A stretch of DNA of 11,208 nt from CAWUJT01 sp963922715 (lineage in GTDB: Bacteria > Pseudomonadota > Alphaproteobacteria > Rhodobacterales > Rhodobacteraceae). Every line of letters begins with the position of its first letter. The first letter of the stretch is position 1. Position numbers and translations under genes: made by a program. The notes under the pieces were generated by a model that was not told the origin of the DNA, searched no databases, and saw nothing but the letters and a program-made list of their open reading frames with translations. The DNA lies in the NCBI GenBank assembly GCA_963922715.1, contig CAWUJT010000081.1, forward strand, positions 1 to 11,208, written 5' to 3'. Below are positions 1-6,708 of this stretch, one piece after another.

Positions 1-97
1 ACCCACAGGCCAATTCATGCCCACCGCGTGCAGTTGGCTGCAGAACTGTTTTCCGCCCACAATAATAGCATGTGATCACGTTATGTTGCGTACGCAC
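1..97 (-). CDS. Small zinc-ribbon protein, N-terminal part (cut by window edge)
   Basis: On the minus strand a reading frame opens with GTG at 97-95 and runs off the window after 32 codons. The visible protein starts MRTQHNVITCYYCGRK and ends ...HELACG. It holds a CxxC knuckle (CYYC, residues 10-13) and another Cys near residue 31, which would start a second knuckle just outside the window. This is the layout of a short zinc-ribbon protein; no catalytic motif is seen. The start is chosen because AAGGAG sits 5 bases upstream, within the TAAGGAG formed with the rlmB stop, and the gene begins 10 bases past that stop, so it is very likely co-transcribed and translationally coupled with rlmB. A role near RNA or ribosomes is only suggested by the neighbour. 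Later in-frame GTG at 79 is possible but has no good ribosome-binding site. Confidence 0.62.
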   Translation of the reverse strand, partial: MRTQHNVITCYYCGRKTVLQPTARGGHELACG

Positions 98-106
98 GGC
101 GGCTCC

Positions 107-880
107 TTATTCTTTGGCTCGTGTCGCATATAAGGCCACTGCAACCGCATTCGAAACGTTCAGGGACCCAAAATCTCCAGCTGCGTCGATCCTCAGAAGA
201 TGATCACACAATTGTAGGGTGCGTGGCCTTAATCCTGGCCCCTCCGCACCGAACACAAGGGCAAGCGGACGATTGGTAACATGATGTTCAAATTCGGAAA
301 GTGCATGGTCCGCTTGGCCATCAAAACCGATGCAAAGATACCCCATGTCTTTCAAAGTTTGCATTGCATTGCCAAGGTTCGGTACCCGTATGTAGGGCTG
401 TCTTTCCAGAGCACCAGAGGCCGCCTTTGCAAGGGCACCTGTTTCCGGGGCGGAATGACGGTGTGGTGCCAAAACAGCATGCGCACCAAAAACTTCTGCT
501 GAGCGCAAAATAGCACCAATGTTGTGCGGATCGGTCACGCGATCCAATACCACCACTCTGTCGGTATCTTCACGCGGAATGTGCGTAAGTCCCCCCCAGT
601 CAAGTGGCAGGGCTTCGAGGGCGGCCCCCTGATGGACCGACGTGGGATCAAGCGGCGCAGGAAACCGCCGCGGATCTGCGATTTCAGGAGTAAGACCGCT
701 TTGCGCAATGGCCGCTTCGAGTTTGTCGGCGGCATTGCGTGTCACAATTAGACGTTGTTTTTCACGACGGGGATTTTCCAAAGCATCACGCACAGCATGG
801 AGCCCGAATAACCAAATCGTCGAAAGGTTCTCTGTGCGCTGTTTGCGTTCTTTGTTGATAACCCAGATCGGTTTTTTCAT
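107..880 (-). CDS. rlmB: 23S rRNA (guanosine-2'-O-)-methyltransferase RlmB (SpoU/TrmH family)
   Basis: SPOUT-class enzyme that transfers a methyl group from S-adenosylmethionine to the 2'-OH of a conserved guanosine (G2251 in E. coli numbering) in the peptidyl-transferase P loop of 23S rRNA. The 257-residue protein has the RlmB two-part form: an L30e-like RNA-binding domain (about residues 22-90, starting WLFGLHAVRDAL) and the SpoU catalytic domain (about 108-255). All three SpoU motifs are visible: motif 1 with DPHNIGAILRSAEVFGA (N120, R126), motif 2 LVFGAEGPGL (209-217, E213) and motif 3 SLNVSNAVAVALY (239-251), the last two forming the trefoil-knot cofactor site. The ATG at 880 is preceded by AAGGGA. 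An N-terminal extension of about 20 basic residues precedes the L30e domain. It is divergent from tRNA-Tyr and followed by a zinc-ribbon gene. The presence of the L30e-like part favours RlmB over TrmH. Confidence 0.93.
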   Translation of the reverse strand: MKKPIWVINKERKQRTENLSTIWLFGLHAVRDALENPRREKQRLIVTRNAADKLEAAIAQSGLTPEIADPRRFPAPLDPTSVHQGAALEALPLDWGGLTHIPREDTDRVVVLDRVTDPHNIGAILRSAEVFGAHAVLAPHRHSAPETGALAKAASGALERQPYIRVPNLGNAMQTLKDMGYLCIGFDGQADHALSEFEHHVTNRPLALVFGAEGPGLRPRTLQLCDHLLRIDAAGDFGSLNVSNAVAVALYATRAKE

Positions 881-904
881 TCTGATCCCTTTTGAACTTT
901 GTCA

Positions 905-933
905 TTGACGACAGCTTTGCATCTTTATATCTC
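905..933 (+). promoter_or_regulatory. Probable sigma-70 promoter of tRNA-Tyr
   Basis: TTGACG at 905-910 matches the -35 consensus in five of six bases. AT-rich TTTATATC follows; TATATC (926-931, spacer 15) or TATCTC (928-933, spacer 17) could serve as -10. Transcription would start near 938-942, just ahead of the mature tRNA 5' end at 945. On the other strand the same AT-rich core reads TATAAA and might serve rlmB, but no -35 could be matched for it. Confidence 0.5.
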
Positions 934-944
934 AACCACTCAGT

Positions 945-1028
945 GGGCGACAGGCCGCAAGGTGTGGCAGGGGACTGTAACTCCCTCGCGGAGACGCACG
1001 CTTGGTTCGATTCCAAGGTCGCCCACCA
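945..1028 (+). tRNA. tRNA-Tyr (anticodon GTA), class II with long variable arm
   Basis: A complete cloverleaf can be folded by eye. The acceptor stem is GGGCGAC (945-951) with GTCGCCC (1018-1024), discriminator A1025 and an encoded CCA (1026-1028). The D stem is GCC/GGC (954-956 with 966-968). The anticodon stem is GGGGA/TCCCT around loop CTGTAAC, anticodon GTA at 977-979. A long variable arm carries GCG-GAGA-CGC (988-997), and the T arm is CTTGG-TTCGATT-CCAAG (1001-1017). Anticodon and variable arm together fit a bacterial tRNA-Tyr. Oddities: the base at position 8 is A rather than the near-universal T, position 14 reads as C rather than A, the D stem has only three pairs, and base 38 is C. 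A promoter-like sequence lies directly upstream. Confidence 0.9.
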
Positions 1029-1038
1029 AAATCTTCAA

Positions 1039-1060
1039 AATTGGTAGACGCTGCTTGAGA
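1039..1060 (+). other. tRNA-Leu-like D-arm fragment
   Basis: AATTGGTAGACGC (1039-1051) followed by GCTTGAGA (1053-1060) resembles the D-arm and anticodon-loop region of bacterial tRNA-Leu genes, including a GAG-like anticodon context. There is no matching acceptor stem, T arm or CCA, so it is not a functional tRNA. It lies 10 bases past the CCA of tRNA-Tyr and could be a decayed tandem tRNA, or chance. Confidence 0.25.
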
Positions 1061-1082
1061 CATACGCTAACCGCTACATAAG
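1055..1082 (+). promoter_or_regulatory. Candidate promoter of the RND efflux operon
   Basis: TTGAGA (1055-1060) and CATAAG (1077-1082) are separated by 16 bases, giving a plausible sigma-70 pair about 25 bases upstream of the adaptor start codon. The tRNA-Tyr transcript could also read through, as no strong terminator hairpin is seen after 1028. No repressor gene or clear operator is present here. Confidence 0.35.
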
Positions 1083-1107
1083 ACACAATTACCGCTGGGG
1101 GACCTCT

Positions 1108-2211
1108 ATGAGACGTTCGCTTCCGTTTCTTTTTGTCTCGGTCATTTTCATGTCAGGCTGCCAAGAAGAAGAAACCGCAGAGATCAAAGTTCGCGGCCTC
1201 AAGACACACCTTGTGCAGGAAATTGAGAACGTGCGTATTCGGCGTTTTCCAGCGGTTTTAGAGGCCAGTCAAGTCACGACACTCTCGTTTGAAACAGGGG
1301 GCAGACTGCTGGAGCTGAACCTTGATGTTGGGCAAAAGGTTGCGCAGGGCGAGGTGATCGCACGCATTGATCCGGCCTCGTTGCAGCTTCAAGTACAAAA
1401 CGCCCAAGCCGCTTTGGCACAGGCCGAGGCCTCGGCCAAAAATGCCCAAGACACGTTTGCACGGCAGCAAGATTTATTTGCCCGAGGGGCCACCACAAAA
1501 GTCGTTGTCGACAATGCTGAGACACAGGCCGCAACGGCCCAAGCTACCGTCGAACAAGCCCAAGCCTCTTTGGAAACGGCCGAAGAAAACCTTAGTAAAT
1601 CTGTTTTGATTGCTCCATTTGAGGGCATCATAAGCTCGGTCGATGCGCAGTCGTTCTCGACAGTGTCTGTTGGCTTGCCGGTGGCCTCCATTTACCCGGC
1701 CGATATCTTTGAAGTCGCGTTCTCTGTCAACTTTGATATTGTGAACAGATTGGTGGTTGGCAAAGAAGCCACAGTGCGCTTGGCCGATCGCCCAGATATT
1801 ACACTTGATGCTGTGGTTAGCGAAATCGGGTCGCGGGCCGATGCTGTGTCCAGTTTCCCCATCGTTCTGGAGCTAAAAGACAGCCATCCTTTACTGAAAG
1901 CTGGCATGGCTGTTGAGGCGAGCTTAGAATTTCCAAGCGCCACAACCCAAGGGTACACAATCCCATTAAGTGCAGCGATTAAGGATGATCTTTCTGCGCA
2001 ATCCACGGGGCTTGATACGTTGGCCACACTGGGCGTTTTCGTCTTTGATCCCGACACGTCGACTGTGGTGCGAAGGGACGTCAAAATTGGGGGCATTCAA
2101 GAAAGCTCTCTTCTGGTGATCGATGGACTTACGGCAGGGGAACGTGTGGCCTCTGCCGGGGTGTCCTTCTTGCGCGATGGCCAAGACGTTAAACTTTTGC
2201 AAACGGACTAA
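1108..2211 (+). CDS. RND efflux periplasmic adaptor (membrane fusion protein), lipoprotein
   Basis: HlyD/AcrA-type membrane fusion protein that should link the RND permease encoded next to an outer-membrane channel. The 367-residue protein starts with a lipoprotein signal (MRRSLPFLFVSVIFMSGC): the lipobox is MSGC with lipidated Cys18, and Gln at +2 does not carry the Asp inner-membrane retention signal. Domain order: first half of the beta-barrel and lipoyl hairpin (about 45-90, with GGRLLELNLDVGQKVAQGE), an Ala/Gln-rich alpha-helical hairpin coiled coil (about 90-162, many AQA repeats), the second lipoyl half (SVLIAPFEGIISS, 165-177), beta-barrel (about 200-275) and membrane-proximal domain (about 280-367, ending with GLTAGERVASAGVSFLRDGQ). 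GGGGGA stands ahead of the ATG. Only 6 bases separate its stop from the permease start. Substrate cannot be read from the sequence. Confidence 0.92.
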   Translation: MRRSLPFLFVSVIFMSGCQEEETAEIKVRGLKTHLVQEIENVRIRRFPAVLEASQVTTLSFETGGRLLELNLDVGQKVAQGEVIARIDPASLQLQVQNAQAALAQAEASAKNAQDTFARQQDLFARGATTKVVVDNAETQAATAQATVEQAQASLETAEENLSKSVLIAPFEGIISSVDAQSFSTVSVGLPVASIYPADIFEVAFSVNFDIVNRLVVGKEATVRLADRPDITLDAVVSEIGSRADAVSSFPIVLELKDSHPLLKAGMAVEASLEFPSATTQGYTIPLSAAIKDDLSAQSTGLDTLATLGVFVFDPDTSTVVRRDVKIGGIQESSLLVIDGLTAGERVASAGVSFLRDGQDVKLLQTD

Positions 2212-2217
2212 CGCACC

Positions 2218-5200
2218 ATGGACAGCCTCACACGATTTGGGATGAATAAGTCCCGGCTGACGGTTCTGGCCATGATGGGCATCCTTCTGATCGGGATGCT
2301 GACCTATCAATCTCTGCCAAAGCGTGAAAATCCGGCTTTGACCATTCGCAACGCTCTGGTGACAGTCCAATTTCCAGGCATGTCACCCGAACGTGTTGAA
2401 GATCTCCTGGCCGTTCCGCTTGAGCGCGCGGCCCGCGAACTTACGCAAGTCGAGGATATTTCAACCCTGATCACTGTTGGGCAAGCGCAACTGACGCTTA
2501 CGATATATGATTCTATCGGCGGCGAAGATTTGGAAAGAGCCTTTCAAGACTTGCGCAACAAAATGGACGAGGCCAGGCAGGATTTACCCCAGGGTGCGCT
2601 GGGACCAAACGTCAACACAAATTACGGGGATGTTGCAATCGCCACAATTGCTGTGACCGGAGAGGGGTTCAGCTACGCAGAAATCGAAGAGGCGGCCGAA
2701 GCTCTGCAACGTGGGCTCTATCTGTTGGACGGGATTACCAAAGTTTCCTTGTCAGGCGTGCAAGACGAACGGATTTGGTTGGAAATCGACAATCGCAGGC
2801 TGGCGGCAATCGGCATACAATTCCAATCTGTTCTCGCGGATTTGCAAGCGCAGAATGTCATTCTGCCAGCAGGGGAAATTGATGCCTCGGGCACAACGAT
2901 AATACTCGAAGCCAACGGCAATCTGAATTCGATTGAAGAACTCGAAAACGTCCTGACGCAACTACAAACTGGGGAACTGGTTCGGTTGCGCGATCTGATG
3001 ACTGTGCGACGCGGATATGTTGAGCCTGTTGAAAACCCGATATATTTCAACGGGGTGCCTGCAATCCTTGCCAGTGTGGAGATGGCAGACGACAGAGACA
3101 TCCAGAAAATAGGAGAAACGCTTAGACAGGAGTTGATCCGCTTAGAAGCCGATCAACCGATTGGTATTTCATTCAACATTTCAACGTTCCAAGAGACAAA
3201 TGTCACAGCCGCCATCAACAACGCGCTTTCCAATGTGATGCAAACATTCTTGGTCGTTTTTCTGGTGATGATGATTTTCCTTGGGTTACGCCCGGCCATT
3301 ATTATCGCAAGCATCGTCCCATTTACGGTTGGCTTCGCACTGCTGGGCATGACCTTGCTGGGGGTGGATTTGGAACAAATTTCCATTGCCGCCGTGATCA
3401 TCTCTTTGGGCCTTTTGGTTGATAACGGATTGGTCGTCGTTGAAGATATTGAAGCGAAAGTCTGTGACGGAGTAGATCCATCTGACGCAGCAATCGCCGC
3501 CGGGGGTCAGTTCTTTGTGCCCCTCGCCGTAGCCTCCATCACAACCGTGTCTGCCTTTATTCCTATGTTAATACTTGAAGGCACAACGGGAGAGTTTGCG
3601 TTTTCCCTTGGGGCTGTGGTTGCCGTGATGCTGGGCGGGTCATGGGTGACGGCGCATTATTTTCTGCCATTCTTGGCGGCGCGTTTCCTCAGGCCGCGTA
3701 AGGTGGACAGCGATGAAACAGCCTTGGTCCGTTACTATGCAATATTTATCAAACGTCTGCTACCCTGGGGTGTGCCCGTTGTTTTAGCCAGCTATCTTTT
3801 GGTTGTGTTGGGCGGGACGATCTTTGGCAATTTGCGGTCAGAGATGTTTCCCCTCAGTGAGCGTGCCGAGTATTTGATTTACCTCGACTACCCCAAGGGC
3901 ACATCAATTTCTGAGACAGAGCGCAACGCAAAATCAGTCGAAGCCTGGCTGTCCGATAAAAGCGCAAACCCAGAAGTCAAAAACACAACCTTGTTTGTGG
4001 GACACGGGGGCCCACGTTTCTATCTGGCCCTTGCGCCTGCAGATGTTGATCCGTCCAGCGCGTTCCTTGTGGTTAATACAGAAGACTTCGCGGGGGCCGT
4101 TATCGCGGCAGAGCGCGCACGCGATTACCTTTGGGAACAGCACCCTGAAGCCAGGGCACGGGTGACACGCTTGTCCATGGGGGGATCCGAGTCTGGCATC
4201 GTTGAAATTTCTATAACAGGCCCAGATGCCGACACGATGCTTCAAGCCGCACGTAAAATCGAAGCGGGCTTTGCAAAGGTGCCGGATATCATCCTCAATC
4301 AAAATGACTGGGGCAATAAAACGCTGAAAATCGGGGTCAACATTCTGCAAGAGAAGGCCAGGGAACTCGGCGTGACGTCCTCAAATGTCTCAGATGTGCT
4401 CGATACATTTCTGTCTGGTACGGAGTATTCCACGTTCCGGGACGGGGCAGACTCTATTCCCATTGTCGTACGGTCAGAAGAAGCGTTTCGCAACAGCCTC
4501 GAAGATCTGTCCAACCTGAGCGTGCCGGCCAATGGCGCGCTCGTGTCTCTGGATCAACTTGCGACCTTCCAGCCGACGCTTGAATTTTCGCAACTGCGTC
4601 GGGAAAACCAAGTCCGGCAGATTACGATATCGGCCAAAAGTGGCACGCTGTCCGCCTCTGAGGTCGAGGCCCTTATCCAGCCTGTCCTGGACACGCTCGA
4701 CTTGGGAGAGTTTTACACCATCGAAATAGGGGGGGAATCCGCGGATGCTGCAGAGGCCTATTCCGATCTTGCCGCCGGTTTGCCCTATGCCCTTCTTGTT
4801 ATGATCACGGCATTGGTGTTCCAGTTCAATTCTTTCAGACGTGTGACGCTGACGTTTATGACAATCCCTTTGATTGTCGCGGGGGCACCGATTGCGCTTT
4901 TTGCTGCCGACATGCCGCTGTCTTTTTTCGCAATCCTTGGCTTACTGTCTTTGATGGGGATCATTATTAACAATGCGATTGTTCTGATTGATCAAATTGA
5001 TATTGAAAGGGCCACTTTACCGCTCGATGATGCGATTGTCGTGGCTGCGAAAAAGCGGGTAACGCCCGTCATGCTGACATCGCTGACAACGATGCTGGGG
5101 CTTTTGCCAATGGCCTTGTTCGGAGGTACGTTGTTTGAGCCGATGGCCACATTGATGATTGGCGGGTTGTTTCTGGCCTCCCCCCTCACATTGTTGTTCG

Positions 5201-5250
5201 TGCCGACGGCTTATCGCCTCTTTTTTGTGGGCGCGAAAATGCGTGCTTGA
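2218..5250 (+). CDS. RND efflux permease (AcrB-like inner-membrane transporter)
   Basis: Proton-driven resistance-nodulation-division pump subunit, expected to work as a trimer in the inner membrane. Its 1010 residues give the usual duplicated plan: TM1 (about 12-30), a periplasmic porter/docking half (about 35-330), TM2-TM6 (about 340-490), a loop, TM7 (about 515-535), a second periplasmic half (about 540-850) and TM8-TM12 (about 855-1003). TM4 carries GLLVDNGLVVVED (398-410): D402 fits the first of the two AcrB proton-relay aspartates, but the second is N403. TM10 carries MGIIINNAIVLID (913-925), with N918 where AcrB has its relay lysine. Such variants occur in little-studied RND branches, so this is not a typical multidrug (HAE1) pump; a CusA-like metal pump is also not indicated. 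ATG 2218 was preferred to the internal ATG 2242 because it keeps the N-terminal amphipathic segment. It is the second gene of the operon; no TolC homologue is present. Confidence 0.93.
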   Translation: MDSLTRFGMNKSRLTVLAMMGILLIGMLTYQSLPKRENPALTIRNALVTVQFPGMSPERVEDLLAVPLERAARELTQVEDISTLITVGQAQLTLTIYDSIGGEDLERAFQDLRNKMDEARQDLPQGALGPNVNTNYGDVAIATIAVTGEGFSYAEIEEAAEALQRGLYLLDGITKVSLSGVQDERIWLEIDNRRLAAIGIQFQSVLADLQAQNVILPAGEIDASGTTIILEANGNLNSIEELENVLTQLQTGELVRLRDLMTVRRGYVEPVENPIYFNGVPAILASVEMADDRDIQKIGETLRQELIRLEADQPIGISFNISTFQETNVTAAINNALSNVMQTFLVVFLVMMIFLGLRPAIIIASIVPFTVGFALLGMTLLGVDLEQISIAAVIISLGLLVDNGLVVVEDIEAKVCDGVDPSDAAIAAGGQFFVPLAVASITTVSAFIPMLILEGTTGEFAFSLGAVVAVMLGGSWVTAHYFLPFLAARFLRPRKVDSDETALVRYYAIFIKRLLPWGVPVVLASYLLVVLGGTIFGNLRSEMFPLSERAEYLIYLDYPKGTSISETERNAKSVEAWLSDKSANPEVKNTTLFVGHGGPRFYLALAPADVDPSSAFLVVNTEDFAGAVIAAERARDYLWEQHPEARARVTRLSMGGSESGIVEISITGPDADTMLQAARKIEAGFAKVPDIILNQNDWGNKTLKIGVNILQEKARELGVTSSNVSDVLDTFLSGTEYSTFRDGADSIPIVVRSEEAFRNSLEDLSNLSVPANGALVSLDQLATFQPTLEFSQLRRENQVRQITISAKSGTLSASEVEALIQPVLDTLDLGEFYTIEIGGESADAAEAYSDLAAGLPYALLVMITALVFQFNSFRRVTLTFMTIPLIVAGAPIALFAADMPLSFFAILGLLSLMGIIINNAIVLIDQIDIERATLPLDDAIVVAAKKRVTPVMLTSLTTMLGLLPMALFGGTLFEPMATLMIGGLFLASPLTLLFVPTAYRLFFVGAKMRA

Positions 5251-5305
5251 AGAACTCCGTCGTTGAAACCTTGCGGTCATACACGATGTCAGTCAGTTTG
5301 TTGTT

Positions 5306-5896
5306 ATGTCTCTAACAACGCAAATCACCACCTGCACGCTGTGCGCCGACCGCTTTAAGGCCACCGCAACCGCGCATGCGCCCCGGCCTATCGTCTGGTT
5401 CCAGCCCGGTGCGCGGATACTTATTGCAGGTCAAGCACCGGGCGCGCGGGTGCATGCGTCTGGCAAGCCTTTTGATGATCCCTCCGGCGATCGTCTGCGC
5501 GCTTGGATGGGCTTGGACGACAGCGTATTTTACGATCAAACACGTATCGCGATTTTACCTATGGCCTTCTGTTTTCCCGGTTATGACAGCAAAGGGTCAG
5601 ACCTTCCGCCGCCACCGATCTGTGCGAAAACCTGGCGGGTGCAAGCCCTGAAAGACATTGGGAAAATCCAGCTCACCTTACTGGTGGGAGGTTATGCGCA
5701 ACGCTGGCACTTAAAAACAAAATCGGTCACAGAGGCCGTGCGTAAATGGCGCGACTGTGCCCCCGCCGTTTTTCCCTTGCCGCATCCATCCTGGCGCAAT
5801 ACAGCCTGGCTGAAGAAAAACCCTTGGTTCGAGGCAGAGCTCTTGCCCAGTTTGCGTCGCACAATCTCTGAGGTTCTGTATGACACCGCTGGATAA
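5306..5896 (+). CDS. Uracil-DNA glycosylase family protein with predicted 4Fe-4S cluster
   Basis: Member of the uracil-DNA glycosylase superfamily (COG1573-like, UDG fold), predicted to remove damaged bases from DNA. In 196 residues the four cysteines C10, C13, C89 and C106 follow the CxxC...C...C order of the Fe-S cluster of family 4/5 enzymes. Motif 1 is GQAPG (42-46), where family 4 has GEAPG, followed by SGKPFDDPSG (52-61). Motif 2 is HPSWRN (160-165), keeping the His-Pro-Ser core, then WLKKNPWFEAELLP close to the C-terminus. These features mark a widespread but poorly characterised subgroup; activity on uracil is assumed, not shown. The ATG at 5306 has only a weak ribosome-binding site; no better in-frame start is seen. 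Its 3' end overlaps the next gene by 17 bases, so the two are probably translationally coupled. The 55 bases upstream, after the RND permease, show no clear terminator or promoter. Confidence 0.82.
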   Translation: MSLTTQITTCTLCADRFKATATAHAPRPIVWFQPGARILIAGQAPGARVHASGKPFDDPSGDRLRAWMGLDDSVFYDQTRIAILPMAFCFPGYDSKGSDLPPPPICAKTWRVQALKDIGKIQLTLLVGGYAQRWHLKTKSVTEAVRKWRDCAPAVFPLPHPSWRNTAWLKKNPWFEAELLPSLRRTISEVLYDTAG

Positions 5897-6659
5897 AACC
5901 CATGCCAGTTTACAAATCACAGAGGATGATGAGCAGAGTTATCTCACCTTCTATTCTTGCTTGGTTGAGACAGAGCTTTTCGTTTTGCTGGATCACGCAC
6001 CAGATGGGGATGCTATCACCCCATCTGTCATAGAGATTGATCGCATAAAGTATGTCTTAGGGTTTGACACATTAGACAGGCTTACAGACTTCAGCACAAA
6101 AACCAGTGCTTATGCAGCGTTTTACGGGCGCGATTTGATCCCGTTGCTGGCATCTGAGGCCCTTGGGCTGGCGCTCAATCCAGAAGTTGCGCAGAGCGCC
6201 GAACTTTTATCACCAGAAACACTCATATGGCTCGCAGACTTTATAAGAACACACCCAAACCCGATCGATGAACAAATTTCTGGTGTGTCCCCACCTCAGG
6301 GGCTTTCAGAAGGCATCATCACGTCTATTTCTGGCAAACTGTCACACGCGTATGGTTTGGCGATCTGTGCCTACATCGTGGGTGTTCACTATGTTTCTGG
6401 GAACACCGCGCATCTTATTGCTTTTGTTGGTGCAAAACCTGAAGCAGAATCTTCCTTGTCTTCCATGATGTCTGAAGCTTTAGCCTTTTCCGGCTTTTCG
6501 AGCACATTGCTTGATGTGGGTTTCTTTGCAGAGGATCATCCCATCATCGCGGCGCTGGAGCGGCACGGTTTGAAGATCAATTTTCCACAAAAAGAACCCT
6601 TTCAATCTTTGGCGGTGAATATAGGGCTTGATCCCCAGCGCCCACCGAAGTTGAAGTGA
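5880..6659 (+). CDS. SseB family protein
   Basis: 259-residue acidic, probably cytoplasmic protein without a signal peptide or membrane segment. The start (MTPLDKTHASLQ), the stretch with TELFVLLDHAP (residues 31-41) and the following ITPSVIEIDRIKYVLGFDTLDRLTDF resemble the N-terminal domain of the SseB family (PF07179, named for the E. coli enhanced-serine-sensitivity protein, not the type III secretion SseB). The central AFYGRDLIPLLASEALGLALNP (79-100) continues that domain; the C-terminal half is a separate alpha/beta region. The molecular role of the family is unknown. The ATG at 5880 overlaps the glycosylase gene by 17 bases, with TGAGGT at a suitable distance upstream. The next gene begins 33 bases after its stop. 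Family assignment is from memory of sequence character and is moderately sure. Confidence 0.62.
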   Translation: MTPLDKTHASLQITEDDEQSYLTFYSCLVETELFVLLDHAPDGDAITPSVIEIDRIKYVLGFDTLDRLTDFSTKTSAYAAFYGRDLIPLLASEALGLALNPEVAQSAELLSPETLIWLADFIRTHPNPIDEQISGVSPPQGLSEGIITSISGKLSHAYGLAICAYIVGVHYVSGNTAHLIAFVGAKPEAESSLSSMMSEALAFSGFSSTLLDVGFFAEDHPIIAALERHGLKINFPQKEPFQSLAVNIGLDPQRPPKLK

Positions 6660-6662
6660 CAT

Positions 6663-6708
6663 AAGGAGATTAATAAAAATGATGGTCAATTCATGCCTAC
6701 CACACTGA
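6663..6708 (+). promoter_or_regulatory. Strong Shine-Dalgarno with a 9-codon upstream reading frame
   Basis: AAGGAG at 6663-6668 is the best ribosome-binding site in this stretch. Ten bases later ATG 6679 opens a short frame reading MMVNSCLPH and stopping at TGA 6706-6708. That frame overlaps the DUF1636 start (ATG 6693) in another phase. The DUF1636 start is 24 bases from the Shine-Dalgarno, too far for ordinary initiation, so termination-reinitiation or a leader-peptide control is possible. It may equally be chance. Confidence 0.35.

Noticed and set aside
281..908. Several plus-strand frames of 60-90 codons opposite rlmB
   Set aside because: They lie wholly or largely antisense to a gene with all SpoU motifs, show no family motifs and look like shadow frames.
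943..1027. Extended acceptor stem (T944 with A1025, G943 with C1026) as in odd minor tRNAs
   Set aside because: Using these pairs would consume the discriminator base and the CCA end; the standard 7-bp stem with encoded CCA explains the gene better.
1389..2370. Minus-strand frames of 100-134 codons opposite the adaptor and permease starts
   Set aside because: No recognisable domain, low-complexity composition mirroring the Ala/Gln-rich coiled coil, and no plausible ribosome-binding site.
5251..5305. Promoter for the glycosylase gene (TTGAAA at 5263-5268)
   Set aside because: No -10-like hexamer occurs at a workable distance.
6660..6692. Possible cobalamin riboswitch before the DUF1636-cobC-cobD set
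   Set aside because: Only 33 bases are free, no B12-box-like sequence was seen, and the upstream 780 bases are coding.
11..6703. Similar short strings CAATTCATGCCCACC (12-26) and CAATTCATGCCTACC (6687-6701)
   Set aside because: One short near-repeat of about 15 bases with unrelated coding contexts; most likely coincidence.
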